64,000 nt of DNA from positions 234,227 to 298,226 of the forward strand of contig DONT01000004.1 of assembly GCA_003513765.1 (NCBI GenBank). The letters are read 5' to 3'. The notes under the pieces are model-generated. The model was not told the DNA's origin. It saw only the letters and a list, made by a program, of their open reading frames with translations, and made no database searches. The translations under genes were made by a program, and so were the position numbers. This stretch comes from Jeotgalicoccus sp. Lineage in GTDB: Bacteria > Bacillota > Bacilli > Staphylococcales > Salinicoccaceae. Shown here piece after piece: positions 1-9,067 of the stretch; position 1 is the stretch's first letter; every line of letters starts with the position of its first letter.

Positions 1-165
1 GAAAAAGGGCCGGAGCTGCCAAAAAACATGCCGATTATTCCTGAGGGATATGAACCGGTACTAAAAAGGGTAAACCGAAAACCGATTATCGCCGAAGGCG
101 ATGATCTCGAGTCTAACCCGCGCGCGCGCAGTGCGAAGCTTCGAATTGCTGAGAAACAAGTATAG
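1..165 (+). CDS. rsmH: RsmH (MraW) 16S rRNA m4C1402 methyltransferase, C-terminal end only
   Basis: An open frame runs in from the left edge and stops with TAG at 163-165, giving the last 54 residues. It ends in a basic tail containing NPRARSAKLR, the conserved C-terminus of RsmH, which N4-methylates C1402 of 16S rRNA. It lies 11 bases upstream of ftsL, as in the dcw cluster of Firmicutes. The catalytic SAM-binding part is outside the window, so the call rests on the tail and the position. Confidence 0.85.
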   Translation, partial: EKGPELPKNMPIIPEGYEPVLKRVNRKPIIAEGDDLESNPRARSAKLRIAEKQV

Positions 166-176
166 GAAGTGTTGAC

Positions 177-554
177 ATGGTAGTAGAAAGATATACTGAA
201 GTAAAGCCTGCAAAAAAAGTATACAGAGAACCTGACAGTCAGCAGAAAATCCTGAAAAAAGAAAAACTTGTCGGGATAAAACGGATGGAAATGGCTATTT
301 ACATAACGCTGGCGGTTCTGATTGCGGCGGTTTCCATATATGTGCTATCTTTAAAAATGGAAGCATACAACTATCAAAGTGAGAAGTCATCTATAGAACA
401 GACAATTGCAGTAAAAAATGGTGAGATCAGTGAGCTGAATACTGAAGTCACATACCTTGCCTCCTACGATCGCATATATGAAAAAGCTCAGGAACTGGGC
501 TTAGATTTGAATAATAGCAATGTAAAGGTTGTAGAAAAGTATGGCGAAGATTAG
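177..554 (+). CDS. ftsL: Cell division protein FtsL
   Basis: A 125-residue bitopic membrane protein: basic cytoplasmic part (1-37), one transmembrane helix at about 38-58 (ITLAVLIAAVSIYVL), then an extracellular heptad-type coiled coil (60-95) with a conserved-looking YDRIYEKAQELGL end. FtsL joins DivIB and DivIC to control the septal synthase. AGGAAG sits 7 bases before the ATG. The gene overlaps pbp1 by 14 bases, indicating translational coupling. Sequence is weakly conserved in this family, so position between rsmH and pbp1 carries much of the call. Confidence 0.9.
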   Translation: MVVERYTEVKPAKKVYREPDSQQKILKKEKLVGIKRMEMAIYITLAVLIAAVSIYVLSLKMEAYNYQSEKSSIEQTIAVKNGEISELNTEVTYLASYDRIYEKAQELGLDLNNSNVKVVEKYGED

Positions 555-2688
555 ACGGAAACTCAGTCTTAAAAATAGCAAGGTAACAATTGGCGCACTC
601 CTGATATATTTCGGTATAGGAGTGCTTTTTCTTTTGATTATCGGACAATTCACGAAATTGATGATATTTCAGACGATAGATGATGAAGATTTAATCGCAA
701 GAGGGCAGGATAAGTATGCCGTCAGCGCGATAAACGAACCAGAACGCGGAGAAATCGTCGACCGTGAAGGCAATATCCTGGCAGCTGATATGGAAGCGTA
801 CCGGATTGCGATAATTACTGATGAAAATTATCCGAACCATGTAAGCAATCCAGAAGAAACGGCAGGGTTACTGGCTGAGGTTGTCGATATGGATAAAGCA
901 GAAATACAAAAACAAATTGAAGAAAACATTGAAAAAGGTCAGTTTCAGATGGAACTTGGGCAGGCTGGACGTAATATTTCATACAATGATAAGAAATTTC
1001 TGGAAGAATCAGAAGCTACAGGGATAGTTTTTGAACCAGAAACGAGACGTTTTTATCCGAACGGGCAATTTGCTTCTCATTTAATCGGCTTTGCAGAATT
1101 AAATGATGAAATTGGCACCCTCGATGGGCAGCTTGGTTTTGAGCGTATTTATAATGACCTGCTGCAAGGTGAACCGGGCAGTGTGGATTACTCACAGGAC
1201 GTCTGGGGGTATATTGTGCCGAATTCCGATAATGTTAAACCGCCGGTCAACGGGCATGATATTAAACTGACTATTGATCCGAATATTCAGCTGTATCTGG
1301 AAGATACATTAACGGATATGGATAAACATTTTGAGCCGGAAGAATTAATTGCGGTTGTCGCTGATGCGGACACAGGTGAGATTCTGGCAAGCGGTCAGCG
1401 CCCGTCATTTAACCCTGAAACACGTGAAGGTTTCGGTAACAGCTGGCTGAACATGCTTTATGAATATTCATTTGAACCGGGTTCAACATTTAAAGTGTTC
1501 GGGCTGGCAGCAGCTATAGAAGAAGGTGTCTACGACCCTGATACTGTTTATACTTCAGGTTCGATGGACGTAATGGGTTCAACGATTTACGACTGGGAAA
1601 CTGAAGGCTGGGGCGACATTACTTATAATGAAGGGATGCAGTATTCTTCAAACGTACTGATGATGATTTTGCAGGATAAAGTCGGTGCAGATAAAATGCT
1701 TCAATATTATAAAGACTTTGGTTTCGGTGAAACAACAGGTTCTGAATTCCCGACAGAAGTTACAGGACAGATGGCCTGGGATAATGAACTGCAGCAGAAG
1801 ACAACATCTTTCGGCCAGACATCGACAGTAACGCCGATTCAGCTGATTCAGGGTATGACTGCGCTGTTGAATGAAGGAGAAATGAAGAAGCCTTATGTGG
1901 TTGACGAAATTAGAGATGATTCCGGTGAAGTCGTATATGACGGTAAGGAAGAAACGGTCAGACAGGTTATTTCTCCGGAAGCAGCAGAGAAGACAGTGTC
2001 TGAAATGAATACGCTGATTGACGGTTCACTGGATCATAACCCTCAGTACAAATCTGACGAGTATGAAGTTACGGGGAAATCCGGTACTGCTCAGATTTAT
2101 GATCCGGAAACAGGCGGATATATGGATGGAGATTATCAGTTCTTCACTTCATTTTTAGGTTATGCACCAAAAGACGATCCTGAAGTGATTGTCTATTACG
2201 GTATTAAACTTGCCAGTGAGAACAAAAGTGAAACATGGGATAACGGTGTCGCACGCGGCTTTAATCCTCTGATGGAACGGACGCTGAAATATTTAGAAGT
2301 ATCTGAAGCGGACGTATCAGGTGATCATAACGTCGTTGACATCGGAGACTACAGAGGGCAGGAATTAGACGCCTTAACTGACGAATTAAATGATACAATT
2401 GATGTAAAAATAGTCGGGAACGGTACAGAGATTACCGAGCATTTCCCGCAGGATGATACGCTGCTGCCATACGATTCGCTATTTGTAAAAACAGATGGTG
2501 AACCGACGCTGCCGGACTTCAAAGGACTTTCGAAACGGGAAGCATTGATGCTGGCTGACTTTATAGGTATAAAGATTACAGTCGAAGGTGAAGGTTACGT
2601 AAACAGCCAGTCACAAAATGCGGGCACAGCAATCACAGAAGAAACTGCTGTGGAAATCACTTTATCGTCTAATGACCCGAACGATTAG
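541..2688 (+). CDS. pbp1: Penicillin-binding protein 1, class B PBP with PASTA domains
   Basis: A 715-residue septal peptidoglycan transpeptidase. One membrane anchor lies at about 16-36, followed by the PBP dimerisation domain (about 60-230) and the transpeptidase domain. Its catalytic motifs are all present: STFK at 315-318 (nucleophile Ser315), SSN at 369-371 and KSG at 513-515. Two PASTA repeats follow (about 595-655 and 656-712), the second containing LPDFKGLSKREAL. This is the staphylococcal PBP1 / B. subtilis PBP2B type. It starts inside ftsL, and its stop overlaps the mraY ribosome site (AGGAGG at 2688-2693). Confidence 0.95.
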   Translation: MAKIRRKLSLKNSKVTIGALLIYFGIGVLFLLIIGQFTKLMIFQTIDDEDLIARGQDKYAVSAINEPERGEIVDREGNILAADMEAYRIAIITDENYPNHVSNPEETAGLLAEVVDMDKAEIQKQIEENIEKGQFQMELGQAGRNISYNDKKFLEESEATGIVFEPETRRFYPNGQFASHLIGFAELNDEIGTLDGQLGFERIYNDLLQGEPGSVDYSQDVWGYIVPNSDNVKPPVNGHDIKLTIDPNIQLYLEDTLTDMDKHFEPEELIAVVADADTGEILASGQRPSFNPETREGFGNSWLNMLYEYSFEPGSTFKVFGLAAAIEEGVYDPDTVYTSGSMDVMGSTIYDWETEGWGDITYNEGMQYSSNVLMMILQDKVGADKMLQYYKDFGFGETTGSEFPTEVTGQMAWDNELQQKTTSFGQTSTVTPIQLIQGMTALLNEGEMKKPYVVDEIRDDSGEVVYDGKEETVRQVISPEAAEKTVSEMNTLIDGSLDHNPQYKSDEYEVTGKSGTAQIYDPETGGYMDGDYQFFTSFLGYAPKDDPEVIVYYGIKLASENKSETWDNGVARGFNPLMERTLKYLEVSEADVSGDHNVVDIGDYRGQELDALTDELNDTIDVKIVGNGTEITEHFPQDDTLLPYDSLFVKTDGEPTLPDFKGLSKREALMLADFIGIKITVEGEGYVNSQSQNAGTAITEETAVEITLSSNDPND

Positions 2689-2696
2689 GAGGAACT

Positions 2697-3659
2697 ATGA
2701 ATTATATATTTTTCGCAGCTGCACTTGTGCTGACTGCCATACTGATACCGATTTTAATCCCTTTATTGAAACGCATGAAATTTGGTCAGACTATCCGGGA
2801 AGAAGGGCCCGAGAGTCATCTGATTAAAACAGGAACACCGACGATGGGAGGATTGTCATTTATATTAGTGACCATCGTCCTGTCCGTTATCGGATTGTTC
2901 TTCGTTGATGATATTTATAAACTGCTCGTGTTAATTATCGTGACAATCGGTTTTGCACTAATCGGTTTTATCGATGACTATATTATCGTCGTTAAAAAAG
3001 ATAATGCAGGACTGTCATCAAAACAAAAGTTTCTTGCACAAATAGCAGTTGCAGTCATTATTTTTATTATAATGACTAACTGGATTCCGGATATCGATGC
3101 CGGCATTCAGATTCCCGGAACAGATTTATTTATCCCGCTCGGCATATTCTTTGTTGTCTGGATTGTGTTCTGGCTCGTTGGATTTTCTAACGCTGTAAAC
3201 TTAACAGATGGACTTGACGGACTGTCAACAGGAACTTCGATTATTGCATTCGGTTCATTCCTTGTTATCAGCCTTATAACAGGTGAGATGGAAATTGCAC
3301 TGTTTCTGTTTATTTTAATTGGTTCACTGTTTGGATTTTTAATATTTAATAAATATCCGGCAAAACTGTTCATGGGCGACACAGGCTCACTCGCACTCGG
3401 CGGTATTATAGCAACGGTGTCGATTCTTCTGAACAGCAGTCTGCTGCTCCTCTTAATTGGTCTGGTTTTCGTTATTGAGACGGCCAGTGTAATGATGCAG
3501 GTAGCATCGTATAAGACAACCGGCAAGAGAATATTTAAAATGACGCCGATTCATCACCATTTTGAACTGTCAGGATGGAATGAATGGAAAATCGTTATTG
3601 TTTTCTGGACAGTCGGTCTGCTGGCGGGTGCGCTCGGTGTAATATTAGGAGTGATGTAA
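2697..3659 (+). CDS. mraY: Phospho-N-acetylmuramoyl-pentapeptide transferase MraY
   Basis: A 320-residue polytopic membrane enzyme that transfers phospho-MurNAc-pentapeptide from UDP to undecaprenyl phosphate, making lipid I. Signature elements are visible: the GFIDDY aspartates, NLTDGLDGLSTG, the FMGDTGSLALGG loop, and the C-terminal PIHHHFE histidine box. Hydrophobic segments alternate throughout, consistent with ten helices. AGGAGG is 3 bases upstream of the ATG, overlapping the pbp1 stop. The pbp1-mraY-murD order is the staphylococcal arrangement. Confidence 0.96.
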   Translation: MNYIFFAAALVLTAILIPILIPLLKRMKFGQTIREEGPESHLIKTGTPTMGGLSFILVTIVLSVIGLFFVDDIYKLLVLIIVTIGFALIGFIDDYIIVVKKDNAGLSSKQKFLAQIAVAVIIFIIMTNWIPDIDAGIQIPGTDLFIPLGIFFVVWIVFWLVGFSNAVNLTDGLDGLSTGTSIIAFGSFLVISLITGEMEIALFLFILIGSLFGFLIFNKYPAKLFMGDTGSLALGGIIATVSILLNSSLLLLLIGLVFVIETASVMMQVASYKTTGKRIFKMTPIHHHFELSGWNEWKIVIVFWTVGLLAGALGVILGVM

Positions 3660-3660
3660 G

Positions 3661-4998
3661 ATGAAACCATTCAGCGGATACGAGAATAAAAATGTCATCG
3701 TACTCGGTTATGGCAGAAGCGGAAAAAGTGCTGTAAATGCGCTTGTCAGTTTAGGAGCAAACGTTACACTGACGACGAATGAAGTATTCTCTGATGAAGA
3801 AACAGAACAGAAATATAATGCGTGGGGTGTCGAAATAGTCGATGGACACCATCCGGCTAATCTTTTAAATCGAGCAGATTTAATCGTCAAAAACCCGGGT
3901 ATCCCATACAGTATTCCGTTTTTAAAAGAAGCAGAAGAGAGAAAAATTCCAATTGTTACAGAAGTTGAGCTCGCGCATCATCTAAGTGAAGCGCCGATTT
4001 ATGCGCTGACCGGCACAAACGGTAAAACCACGTGCACACACCTCTTAGGTGAGATGCTTGAAAATAACGGGAGCACTCCTATTTTATGCGGTAATATAGG
4101 CTATCCTGCAACAGACGCTGCAATGGAAGCAGCAGCTGATGATACATTGCTGATGGAACTGTCATCCTTTCAGCTGATGGGTATTAAAGAATTCAGACCG
4201 AATATTGCGCTCATTACGAATATCTATGAAGCGCATTTGGATTATCACGGCTCGGTTGAAGAATACATTCACGCCAAGCTTGAAATATTTAAAAATATGA
4301 CAGCAGATGATTTGCTGATTTTCAATAAAAAACAGGCGTCTATGCTGAAAGGGCTTGATATTAAGTGCCGCATCCAGTATTTTGACGCTGACAGTGAAGC
4401 TGATGCATATACAGCTGACGGTAATTTAATTGTGCATGGTGAAGTCATCATGCCGGTTAAAGATGTTGTATTAAAAGGCGAGCATAACATCGAAAATATT
4501 CTCGCAACACTGCTTGCTGCCTCAGCGCACGGTGTAAGCCTTGATGCAATGAAACAGACACTGACTACTTTCAGCGGTATATCACACAGACTTGAGCGCC
4601 TCGGTGCAATCGATGAAGTAATCTATTACAACGATTCCAAAGCGACAAATAATCTCGCAACATCATTTGCACTTAAGAGTTTTGATACACCGGTTATCTG
4701 GCTTGCAGGCGGACTGGACCGCGGGCAGTCGCTCGACGAGTTAATGCAGTATGCAGGACACGTGAAGCGGCTTGTCTCATTCGGGGAAACAGCCCCTAAA
4801 TTTAAAGAACTTGCAGAGAAGCTGAATATTCCTTACAACGTGACCGATAACCCGTATACAGGAATAGAACTGGCACACCGCCATGCAGTCCGGGGAGATA
4901 CAGTATTATTTTCCCCGGCATGTGCAAGCTGGGATCAGTATAAGGATTATGAGCGCCGCGGTGACCACTTCAAGGAAGGTTTCGCAAAACTCAGCTAA
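3661..4998 (+). CDS. murD: UDP-N-acetylmuramoyl-L-alanine--D-glutamate ligase MurD
   Basis: A 445-residue cytoplasmic Mur ligase that adds D-glutamate to UDP-MurNAc-L-Ala using ATP. The N-terminal UDP-binding Rossmann part opens with VIVLGYGRSGKSA; the ATP P-loop GTNGKTT is at 118-124; NDSKATN marks the central-to-C-terminal junction, and FSPACASWDQYKDYERRGD is the typical MurD end. It begins one base after the mraY stop. murG, which often follows in Bacillus, is not present, as in staphylococci. Confidence 0.96.
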   Translation: MKPFSGYENKNVIVLGYGRSGKSAVNALVSLGANVTLTTNEVFSDEETEQKYNAWGVEIVDGHHPANLLNRADLIVKNPGIPYSIPFLKEAEERKIPIVTEVELAHHLSEAPIYALTGTNGKTTCTHLLGEMLENNGSTPILCGNIGYPATDAAMEAAADDTLLMELSSFQLMGIKEFRPNIALITNIYEAHLDYHGSVEEYIHAKLEIFKNMTADDLLIFNKKQASMLKGLDIKCRIQYFDADSEADAYTADGNLIVHGEVIMPVKDVVLKGEHNIENILATLLAASAHGVSLDAMKQTLTTFSGISHRLERLGAIDEVIYYNDSKATNNLATSFALKSFDTPVIWLAGGLDRGQSLDELMQYAGHVKRLVSFGETAPKFKELAEKLNIPYNVTDNPYTGIELAHRHAVRGDTVLFSPACASWDQYKDYERRGDHFKEGFAKLS

Positions 4999-5018
4999 AA
5001 ATTAAGGAGGTATAGCCG

Positions 5019-6194
5019 ATGAGTAACGAGGATAATAATATCGATGACATCAAAGAAAAATTAAAAAAGAAACGTCAGGATACTGAGTATATCGGCTATA
5101 CTGCTAAAAAATCTGATAATAAAAATGAATCTGAAAAAGAGGCGGAAAACAAAGAGTTTCCAAAAAAAGAAAAATCAAAAGATGCGGACTTATCATTAAC
5201 CATTGAGCACTATAAAGATTTTGAAGATAAAGAAGCCGCTGCTGAAAATACCAAAGATAAAAATACTGAAGGTAAACAGAAAAATAAAAACGGTAAAGAT
5301 AAAAAAGCCGGCAGTAAAAAGTCAGCAGCAAATAAAAGAAAAGATAAACCGAAGAAAACAAAGAAACCGAAAAAAAAGTTTCAGTTTAAACGGGTACATA
5401 TATATATCGGGATTATAATCTTCTTAGTACTGCTGCTTGGAGCGCTCTTATGGTATGTATTTTCAAGCGCCAGTGATGTTAAAGAAATAAATTTTGAAGG
5501 CAACAGTCTGGTGACAGAAGCAGAGCTTGAAGAACGTATCGGCTTCACTACCGGGGATAAGATGTTCAGTATCTCTGCCGGCAAAGCTGAGGATAACGTT
5601 GAATTGCTGCCGGTTATTGAAGAAGTTTCTGTCGAGCGTGACTGGCCGAATAATGTTACAGTTAACGTTAATGAGTATAAAGCTATTGCTTACATTAATA
5701 GTGAAGATCTTTATTTTCCGGTGCTCGAAAACAGCAGAATACAGCGCGGCTATCCAAGTGCTCCCCGCAATGCGCCGATTATTTACAATTTCGAAGGTGA
5801 AGAATTCGACGCGCTTGTTGCAGCGCTGAACGAAATTGAAGTCGATATTCTGGAAAGTATTTCAGAAATATATTTCCGCCCGACAGATAATTCAATGCGC
5901 CGTATTCACGTATTCATGAATGACGGTCAGGAAATAGTTGCAGACTATGAAACGTTTAGCGATAAAATGAATTACTATATCGGTATCCGTCAGGAAATCG
6001 GTGATGAGACCGGCGGAATCATAGATATGGAAGTCGGTACAAGTTATCTGCCGTACGACAGCGCCGATGCACGTGAAATTAAAGATAATATTTATAATGA
6101 GCCATCACAGGCAGGTTATATCGAAGATATAAACGAAGCACTGGAGGGTGTAAGATCAGCACTTGGTGAAATAGACAGTGCTGCTGAAGAATAA
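5019..6194 (+). CDS. divIB: Cell division protein DivIB/FtsQ
   Basis: A 391-residue bitopic division protein. The cytoplasmic N-terminus (1-125) is unusually long and lysine/glutamate rich (a run near 96-121 is mostly Lys); the transmembrane helix is at about 127-148, then a POTRA domain (about 153-222) starting VKEINFEGNSLVTEAEL and the beta domain. It scaffolds FtsL and DivIC at the septum. AAGGAGG precedes the ATG by 9 bases. It closes the first division gene run; a promoter for ftsA follows. Confidence 0.92.
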   Translation: MSNEDNNIDDIKEKLKKKRQDTEYIGYTAKKSDNKNESEKEAENKEFPKKEKSKDADLSLTIEHYKDFEDKEAAAENTKDKNTEGKQKNKNGKDKKAGSKKSAANKRKDKPKKTKKPKKKFQFKRVHIYIGIIIFLVLLLGALLWYVFSSASDVKEINFEGNSLVTEAELEERIGFTTGDKMFSISAGKAEDNVELLPVIEEVSVERDWPNNVTVNVNEYKAIAYINSEDLYFPVLENSRIQRGYPSAPRNAPIIYNFEGEEFDALVAALNEIEVDILESISEIYFRPTDNSMRRIHVFMNDGQEIVADYETFSDKMNYYIGIRQEIGDETGGIIDMEVGTSYLPYDSADAREIKDNIYNEPSQAGYIEDINEALEGVRSALGEIDSAAEE

Positions 6195-6209
6195 AATAAA
6201 ACAAATCTT

Positions 6210-6240
6210 TTGAAATAGTTCACATTAATCAGAGTATAAT
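6210..6240 (+). promoter_or_regulatory. Candidate sigma-A promoter for ftsA-ftsZ
   Basis: TTGAAA (6210-6215) and a perfect TATAAT (6235-6240) lie 49 bases before ftsA in the 94-base gap after divIB. The 19-base spacer is longer than the usual 17, so the -35 assignment is uncertain; the -10 is strong. Confidence 0.5.
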
Positions 6241-6288
6241 GTAAACTAGAAATAGTATTATGAAAATGGCTGTGTAGGAGGCAATAAG

Positions 6289-7788
6289 GTGAAGGAACAT
6301 TATTATGTTGCCCTTGATATCGGCTCGTCTAGTGTCAAAGTAGTGGTCGGGGAAAAATTTCACAACGGTGTGAATGTTATTGGTACCGGCCAAACCTTCA
6401 CTGATGGGGTTTCTAAAGGGATGATCAACGATTTTGATCAGGCTAAAAATGCAATTACAGATACAATTAAAAAAGCGAAAATCGCTTCAGGTGTAGATAT
6501 TGAAGAGGTGTTTGTGAAAATCCCAATCGCGGATACTCATATTCAGTTCACAGAGGATGCAATACGTTTCGGCGGAGAAGCGACAGAGATTACCGGCGAA
6601 CATATTGAAGAACTGCTGGAAAATGTAAGAATACAGGATATGGCGGGCCAGAACGAAGTGGTCAGCGTGTATCCGGTATCATTCCTGGTCGATGGACTGC
6701 ATGAAGTAAATGATCCGAAAGAAATGATCGCAGAAGAGAGTCTGGCAGTTAAAGCAGGCGTAGTCTCTGCAAATCGCACACTGCTTATAAATATCGTTAA
6801 ATGTGTTGAAGCAGCAGGTTTAACTATTTTGGATGTTTATTCAGATGCGGTAAACTATCAGCACGTACTGACAGATGCTGAGATTGAACTTGGCGCTGTC
6901 GTTATTGATATGGGTCTCGATTTAACTCAGTTTGCTTATTATGAGCGAGGTTCTTTAAAATATGCTAATAGTATAGGTATTGCCGGCCGTGATATTACGC
7001 TGGATTTAGTCGATGAGTTTAATACTACATACGATGAAGCAGATCAGGCAAAAGAACAGTATGGACACGCATTTTTTGATCTTGCAAGTGACGATGAAAA
7101 AATGTTGCTTCAGCAAAATGACTCGGGTGAACCGGTGGAAGTGACTTCAAAAGACTTGGCTGATGTTATCGAGCTCGTTGTTGAGGACACATTCATGAGT
7201 GTATTTGAAGATTTGGCTAAGAACGGTATTAACAATGTACAGGGCGGTTTTGTTCTGACAGGCGGTACTGCAAATATCCGGGGCGTCAAAGAATTGATGC
7301 AGGATTTAGTTGCTGAAAAAGTACGAGTTCATATACCGAATCAAATGGGTGCGAGAAAACCCGAGTTCTCAAGTGCAATCTCTGTCTTATCAAGCGGAAT
7401 AATGTTTGATGAGTTACTGGAATATGTTACAATTGATAATTATGATGACTATCCAGAAACAGATTCACAAAATGCAGTGAATGATGAACAGGAAGCACAG
7501 CCTGCAAACTTCTTTACAGGACTGTTTGCAAAACGTAAAGAAGAGAATGAGCTTCAGGTCAATCGGGATGAAGATCATGATAACGGTTCAAACGAAGATG
7601 ATTATAATTATCCTGAAGAAGACAGTATTGAAGAATCACAGGCTGATAATGAAGCTGCCGATGACGAATACGAGGATTACACTTATGATGATGCCGGAAC
7701 TGACTCTGAACGGATAGATAAAGAACCGAAAGAGCAGGGCGATTTTGGCAGTAAAGTTAAAAAAATATTTAAAAATCTATTTGAGTAG
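6289..7788 (+). CDS. ftsA: Cell division protein FtsA with long acidic C-terminal linker
   Basis: A 499-residue actin-like ATPase that tethers FtsZ to the membrane. It begins with YYVALDIGSSSVKVVVGE (phosphate loop), shows the SHS2-like 1C region, and has the FVLTGGTANIRGV second phosphate/adenosine motif. After the core (to about 390) comes some 90 residues dominated by Asp/Glu, then an amphipathic helix GSKVKKIFKNLFE at the very end, the membrane-targeting sequence. GTG start, with AGGAGG (6276-6281) 7 bases upstream. The linker makes it longer than B. subtilis FtsA (about 440). Confidence 0.95.
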   Translation: MKEHYYVALDIGSSSVKVVVGEKFHNGVNVIGTGQTFTDGVSKGMINDFDQAKNAITDTIKKAKIASGVDIEEVFVKIPIADTHIQFTEDAIRFGGEATEITGEHIEELLENVRIQDMAGQNEVVSVYPVSFLVDGLHEVNDPKEMIAEESLAVKAGVVSANRTLLINIVKCVEAAGLTILDVYSDAVNYQHVLTDAEIELGAVVIDMGLDLTQFAYYERGSLKYANSIGIAGRDITLDLVDEFNTTYDEADQAKEQYGHAFFDLASDDEKMLLQQNDSGEPVEVTSKDLADVIELVVEDTFMSVFEDLAKNGINNVQGGFVLTGGTANIRGVKELMQDLVAEKVRVHIPNQMGARKPEFSSAISVLSSGIMFDELLEYVTIDNYDDYPETDSQNAVNDEQEAQPANFFTGLFAKRKEENELQVNRDEDHDNGSNEDDYNYPEEDSIEESQADNEAADDEYEDYTYDDAGTDSERIDKEPKEQGDFGSKVKKIFKNLFE

Positions 7789-7812
7789 AAGTACATTTGG
7801 GAGGAAAGATTA

Positions 7813-8994
7813 ATGTTAGAATTTGAACAAGGTTTCAATCACATGGCGACGTTAAAAGTTATCGGTGTTGGCGGCGGCGGTAATAATGCCGTTAACCGTA
7901 TGATCGAGGATGGAATGTCCAATGTTGAATTTATCGCAATCAACACTGATGGACAGGCTTTAAACTTATCTAAAGCTGAGTCAAGAATCCAGATCGGCGA
8001 AAAGTTAACACGCGGCTTAGGCGCCGGAGCTAATCCGGATATCGGTAAAAAAGCTGCAGAAGAGTCACGCGAACAAATCGAAGATGCAATCCAGGGTGCG
8101 GATATGGTATTCGTAACAGCTGGTATGGGCGGCGGTACAGGTACTGGTGCAGCACCTGTCGTTGCTAAAATTGCTAAAGAAATGGGCGCACTTACTGTAG
8201 GTGTTGTTACACGCCCATTCGGTTTTGAAGGAAGAAAGAGACAAACGCAGGCTGCTGCAGGTGTTGAGCAGATGAAAGCAGCAGTTGATACTCTGATTAT
8301 TATCCCAAATGATCGCTTATTAGATATCGTAGATAAATCTACACCGATGATGGAAGCATTTAAAGAAGCTGACAATGTATTACGTCAGGGTGTTCAAGGT
8401 ATTTCGGACCTTATCGCTGTAAGCGGTGAAGTTAACCTTGACTTTGCAGACGTTAAAACTATTATGCAAAACCAGGGTTCTGCATTAATGGGTATCGGTA
8501 TTTCAGCTGGAGAAAACCGTGCGGTTGAAGCAGCTAAGAAAGCAATTTCTAGTCCATTACTCGAAACATCAATCGTTGGCGCTCAGGGTGTTCTTATGAA
8601 CATCACAGGCGGAGAGTCACTGTCACTGTTCGAAGCTCAGGAAGCAGCGGATATCGTTCAGGATGCAGCGGATGAAGACGTTAATATGATCTTCGGTACT
8701 GTTATTAACCCTGAACTTGAAGATGAAATTGTGATTACTGTAATCGCTACAGGCTTTAATGAAAAAACGCTTCAGCGTTCTTCAGACAGACCTGCTGAGC
8801 AGCCTGAACAAAAACAGTCACGCGGCGGTGGCAGCAACTTTAACCAGCCTCCGGCATACAATTCAAGAGACATTGCTGAAGATGACGGATTCACACGTGA
8901 GCCGGACAGATTCGACAGCAGACCTCAGGAAGAGCCGGATGTTCCGACTTTCCTTAAAGGAAACAGCTCGAGAAGAGAAAGACGCAGAAGATAA
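7813..8994 (+). CDS. ftsZ: Cell division GTPase FtsZ
   Basis: A 393-residue tubulin homologue that forms the Z ring. The N-terminus MLEFEQ and VIGVGGGGNNAVNRM are classic; the GTP-binding signature GGGTGTGA is at 106-113, and the T7 loop appears as VNLDFADVKTIM. A disordered linker (about 318-375) leads to the C-terminal peptide DVPTFLKG, which binds FtsA and SepF, and an Arg-rich end. GGGAGG (7799-7804) precedes the ATG. It is cotranscribed with ftsA (24-base gap) and followed by a hairpin. Confidence 0.98.
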   Translation: MLEFEQGFNHMATLKVIGVGGGGNNAVNRMIEDGMSNVEFIAINTDGQALNLSKAESRIQIGEKLTRGLGAGANPDIGKKAAEESREQIEDAIQGADMVFVTAGMGGGTGTGAAPVVAKIAKEMGALTVGVVTRPFGFEGRKRQTQAAAGVEQMKAAVDTLIIIPNDRLLDIVDKSTPMMEAFKEADNVLRQGVQGISDLIAVSGEVNLDFADVKTIMQNQGSALMGIGISAGENRAVEAAKKAISSPLLETSIVGAQGVLMNITGGESLSLFEAQEAADIVQDAADEDVNMIFGTVINPELEDEIVITVIATGFNEKTLQRSSDRPAEQPEQKQSRGGGSNFNQPPAYNSRDIAEDDGFTREPDRFDSRPQEEPDVPTFLKGNSSRRERRRR

Positions 8995-9017
8995 ATTTTG
9001 TGCATTGTATATATAAC

Positions 9018-9049
9018 GGAGATATTGGCGACCCAATATCTCCTTTATT
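9018..9049 (+). terminator. Hairpin after ftsZ, probable partial terminator
   Basis: An 11-base perfect stem, GGAGATATTGG (9018-9028) and CCAATATCTCC (9033-9043), with loop CGAC and the T-rich run TTTATTTTAT. The next start codon is only 25 bases beyond the stem, leaving no room for a full promoter, so readthrough into pgeF is likely. The same stem recurs at 11380. Confidence 0.8.
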
Positions 9050-9067
9050 TTATAGGTGGGAGATAAT

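Noticed and set aside
7839..8375. 178-residue minus-strand open frame opposite ftsZ
   Set aside because: Shadow of the ftsZ coding frame; no recognisable motif or start signal.
9056..9067. GTG 9056 as the pgeF start
   Set aside because: It lies within the AGGTGGGAG ribosome site, which fits TTG 9068 at normal spacing.
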